A program made the position numbers and the translations under genes. A DNA stretch of 64,000 nt from positions 50,961 to 114,960 of the forward strand of contig LLCB01000190.1 of the NCBI GenBank assembly GCA_001414345.1, written 5' to 3'. Below, piece after piece: positions 61,082 to 64,000 of the stretch; the stretch's first letter is position 1; every line of letters starts with the position of its first letter. The stretch comes from Hymenoscyphus infarciens (lineage: Eukaryota; Ascomycota; Leotiomycetes; Helotiales; Helotiaceae). Below the pieces are notes generated by a model that ran no database searches, was not told the DNA's origin, and saw nothing but the letters and a program-made list of their open reading frames with translations.

Positions 61082-62512
61082 TATAATAGTATACTATTCT
61101 ATATAGCCGAGATAATATAGTATATACTATATATATAAGGTTTTAGCTATATTATTTTATATTATCTAATTTAGAAAGGTTACGTACGTTCTTACGTCTA
61201 TCCGAGCTTTTAGACGTACTTTATAGAGTTCGAGCTTTTATATTAGCTAATATATAACGTTATTCAGTTTTAGACCTCTTTTATATTATCTAAAACTCTT
61301 ATATATATTAGCTTACTCTTCTAGAGTTAGAAAAGGCTAGTTTAGCCTTTTCTTCTATACTAGAGCCTAGTATTTATATATATTATTTTATCTCAAACGC
61401 ACTCTTATAGACCTCTTTAGTAGTATTATATATTTCGTACTATTATATAAAAAGGCTAAACTCTTCTTCGCTAGTAATAGTATAAATTATATCTCTTTTA
61501 AGCTTTTTATTACTTTCTTTTATTTAGAATACGATTTAGCTTAGATTTAGACTAGAACGATAATATTCTTAAATAGCTAGGACTCTAGAGATCTTCTAGA
61601 AGACTAGTAATATTAGAGTTTAGTATTAGTTATAAATAGCTAGTAAAATTATATCTTATACGTTATAGGATTTGAATACGCTAAGTGTTTAGAATTCTAA
61701 TAACTCTCTCTATATAGAGACTATTATATAAGATTCGATAAAGTCGACTATTAATAAAAAAGTTATTATAAAGGCTTCTAAATCTAATCTTATCTCTCTC
61801 TCTCTCTCTTAAAACTAATATCTTTGAAATATCGACTATTCTACTACGAGGCGTTGAACTATCTTCTAGAGCTGCCTCTGTTTCTAAAAGCCGTCTAAAT
61901 AGCATTTATATACTAAAGAATAAAAGATTCTAAATAAATAATAAAGGTTAAAGAGACTAGTAGGACTTCTTAAATATAGACTAGATATAGTCGGTTATAT
62001 AAGCTTTAGAAGTAGAAAATTAAGAAATAAAAGATTAGCTAGCTAAGCTAGAAAAATAGATAAGCGATATTTAAAGTTAATAAAGTTAATAAAACGCTTT
62101 ATCTCTAAACTCTCTCTAATCTAACTCTCTTTAAACTCTTATTTAAACTAACCTTTGCTTTTATATCTCTTTTAGCTACGAGTAGCTGTCTCTAATACCT
62201 TCTAATAATCTACTATTATCTAATATAGTACTAAAGCTACTTCGAATACGCTTCGACTCTAATATAAAAGTAAGATAACTAAAAAGATCGAATCTTTAGA
62301 TAATAGCATTTTACTTATATACTAATAATAGAAGATATTAGTATATAATAGACTCTATATAAATGCCGACTACTACGGTTTACTTCTAATACGTAAAGCT
62401 CTTATTTAGAGTATAATTATAACAATAAGGCAGGAGTAGAGTAGAGAAGTAGTCTATTCGTAGTTATTAACGCGAAAACTAAAGATAAAGAGCGAAGATA
62501 GCTCTGAACGAT
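61082..62512 (+). mobile_element. 5' fragment of a gypsy-type element (LTR plus leader and start of gag)
   Basis: 61082-61447 is a 366-base RIP-mutated LTR of the same family as 58975-59319, in the opposite orientation. It is followed by a leader (AAAAAGGCTAAACTCTTCTTC at 61450-61470) that matches, in reverse complement, the sequence next to the right LTR of the short element at 37557. The remainder to 62512 is broken coding-like sequence. It is cut at 62512 by the next element. Confidence 0.6.
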
Positions 62513-64000
62513 GCTAATATATAAGAGGTACGAAACTAAATAATAACATACGTTAGCTAATATAAAAGCCTGAACCTATAAAGTACGTCTAAAAGCCTAG
62601 ACGTACGTAACCTTCCTAAAACAGACAATGTAAGATAACAACTACTGAAACACGGCATATACCATATAATCTCGGCTATATAGGATATGCTATATAATCT
62701 CGGCTATACAGGACGGCATACCGTCACATCCCCCTCCCTTAAAAAAGACTTATCCTCGAGTCTATCTCTCTTATCGTTCAAGGTCGAATCGGGATAGTAT
62801 AAGTGTTGTAACATTTATCGTATTTATTGATTTTGTCGTAAGCAAGAAGATAGTCTGAATCGTAGCTAACCCGAGTTCATAGATGCTTTATTTATTATAA
62901 TTTGTCGTAAGTAAGACAAGATGTCGGTCCTAAATCGTAACCGTAGATGCTTACAAAGAGACTTCGTAATCCCTTAATATCAAAAGCAAGCGTTCGCTAA
63001 AAGAGTGTAGTCTAATCCGTATCAAGAGGTAACGTTATAGGTAACAGTGATAACTCAGTTAAGAGCTTACTTCAAGAGCGTACTAATTCGTATCTAATTT
63101 AAAGAATTCAATAAAAAAGAAATTCTAGCCCAGCCAGAACTAAAAGAAAGTAAGACTCTGATTAGAGTCGGTAGGGTTTCAGGTAGTCAAAGGCAAAGTT
63201 GTGTCCGAAGTTGTCAAGTTTCGCTATCCAAAGTTCAGGACAACAAAAAGGGTAGTTTCAGCTAGTCAAAAGAGTTATTGCTAAAGTTGTCGTATTACCT
63301 TATTCCCTTCAAGGTACTTAAAGACTTATTTATCTTCCGATTTCGAAGAAGAGTTACTATCGTATTATAGGGGATTCGGACAAGCTAAGGTGTATCCCAT
63401 ATATAAAAGAAGCGTTCCAATTCTAGTATCTCTCCAAGTATAGCCGTACTCGAAAAGTAACCTTTTAAAGTCAGCAAAAGTTTCTTCAGCGTATTCTTCT
63501 CCTAATTCCACTTCTATCTCTTTCAGATGATGTTCAGTCAGGATTAATAGCGATAACTCAGCTAAGAGCTCACTTCTTTAGTCCTAATAGAAAGCGTATT
63601 TCAACCAATTCGTATCCGATTCGAGAGAAGTGGTAGGAAGGCATCAGGGGCAGCGATGTCCCTTATACGAAAGAGGTCTAAATTAGGGCTTTAAAAGCAA
63701 AGGAGGGTTCGAACAAAGGTTCGAAAGAGGGTCAGATTAGTAAGTGTTTAGAGGTAGTATGTTTTTAACTTCAAAGTTCGCTTATAATTATGTCCATCTC
63801 GTTTAACCGATCGTTTTATCCTTTATTTTATATGCCTCTATCTTGTCTATATATCGTCCACATTTGAAAAGTCTCTTCAGGACCTTTTATGTTTTTCAGC
63901 ATACAGGTAAGGATTAGAGAGGGTTCAGAGGGTTGTCTTTCAAAAAGGGGGGTGGCCCTAGAAGGGGGTTGTCGCTCTACGCCTTGTAGCGGAACTGGTT
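62513..64000. mobile_element. second copy of the short LTR element, truncated at both ends
   Basis: 62513-62728 is the distal part of the LTR, ending GGCATACCGTCACA; its first part is missing. From 62729 the interior matches that of the element at 35158-37921 (shared blocks such as GGGCTTTAAAAGCAAAGGAGGG) to the window edge. It is less RIP-mutated than the first copy. A short internal duplication (ATATAATCTCGGCTATA twice) lies at 62660-62710. The right end lies outside the window. Confidence 0.75.

Noticed and set aside
61681..61905. Minus-strand 74-codon frame with LREREREK-like charged stretch
   Set aside because: Antisense to RIP-mutated gypsy leader/gag sequence containing a CTCTCT tract; no independent support.

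Overview
The window is fungal nuclear DNA. It carries short introns of about 46-75 bases with GT/AG ends, intact single-copy housekeeping genes of filamentous ascomycetes, and long AT-rich islands full of dead retrotransposons. Those islands show the CpA-to-TpA pattern of repeat-induced point mutation (RIP): CA and TG are nearly absent, TA is very common, and stop codons interrupt every frame. The APN2/SLA2-flanked mating-type locus and the gene content fit Pezizomycotina. I think Leotiomycetes (Helotiales-like) is most likely, but this rests on family resemblance only.

Layout. (1) 1-14500 is a gene-rich block holding the mating-type (MAT) locus: APN2 (+), MAT1-2-1 (-), MAT1-1-1 (+), SLA2 (-), then an NVJ2/TEX2-like lipid-transfer protein (-). 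Both mating-type regulators look intact and are transcribed divergently from one 892-base promoter region, the arrangement expected of a homothallic (self-fertile) fungus. (2) 14500-20390 is an AT-rich island that is essentially one decayed tyrosine-recombinase retrotransposon. It has split direct repeats in the order A1-body-B1-A2-B2, which is Ngaro-like. (3) 20469-27442 is a small gene island with REV3 (DNA polymerase zeta) and SLU7 (splicing factor) diverging from a 288-base spacer. (4) 27443-49500 is a large AT-rich island: a 640-base inverted repeat; a RIP-mutated Ty3/gypsy element that has received a Tc1/mariner transposon and a short LTR element; a minus-strand Ty1/copia remnant; a long microsatellite tract; and a full-length 6.4-kb copia element with 170-base LTRs. 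(5) 50228-57633 is a third gene block with SEC2 (-) and a secreted beta-propeller (lactonase-like) gene (+) that carries an apparent one-base frameshift. (6) 57900-64000 contains a clean 345-base solo LTR with a 5-base target duplication, then another RIP-mutated island with gypsy fragments and a second copy of the short LTR element running off the window.

How the genes work together: the MAT genes control sexual identity and fruiting. Their neighbours APN2 (base-excision repair), SLA2 (endocytosis and actin) and the other genes are housekeeping functions linked by position only. The window alternates between GC-balanced gene islands and repeat islands inactivated by RIP. Exon coordinates below were worked out by hand from reading frames and splice sites; transcript data were not available.
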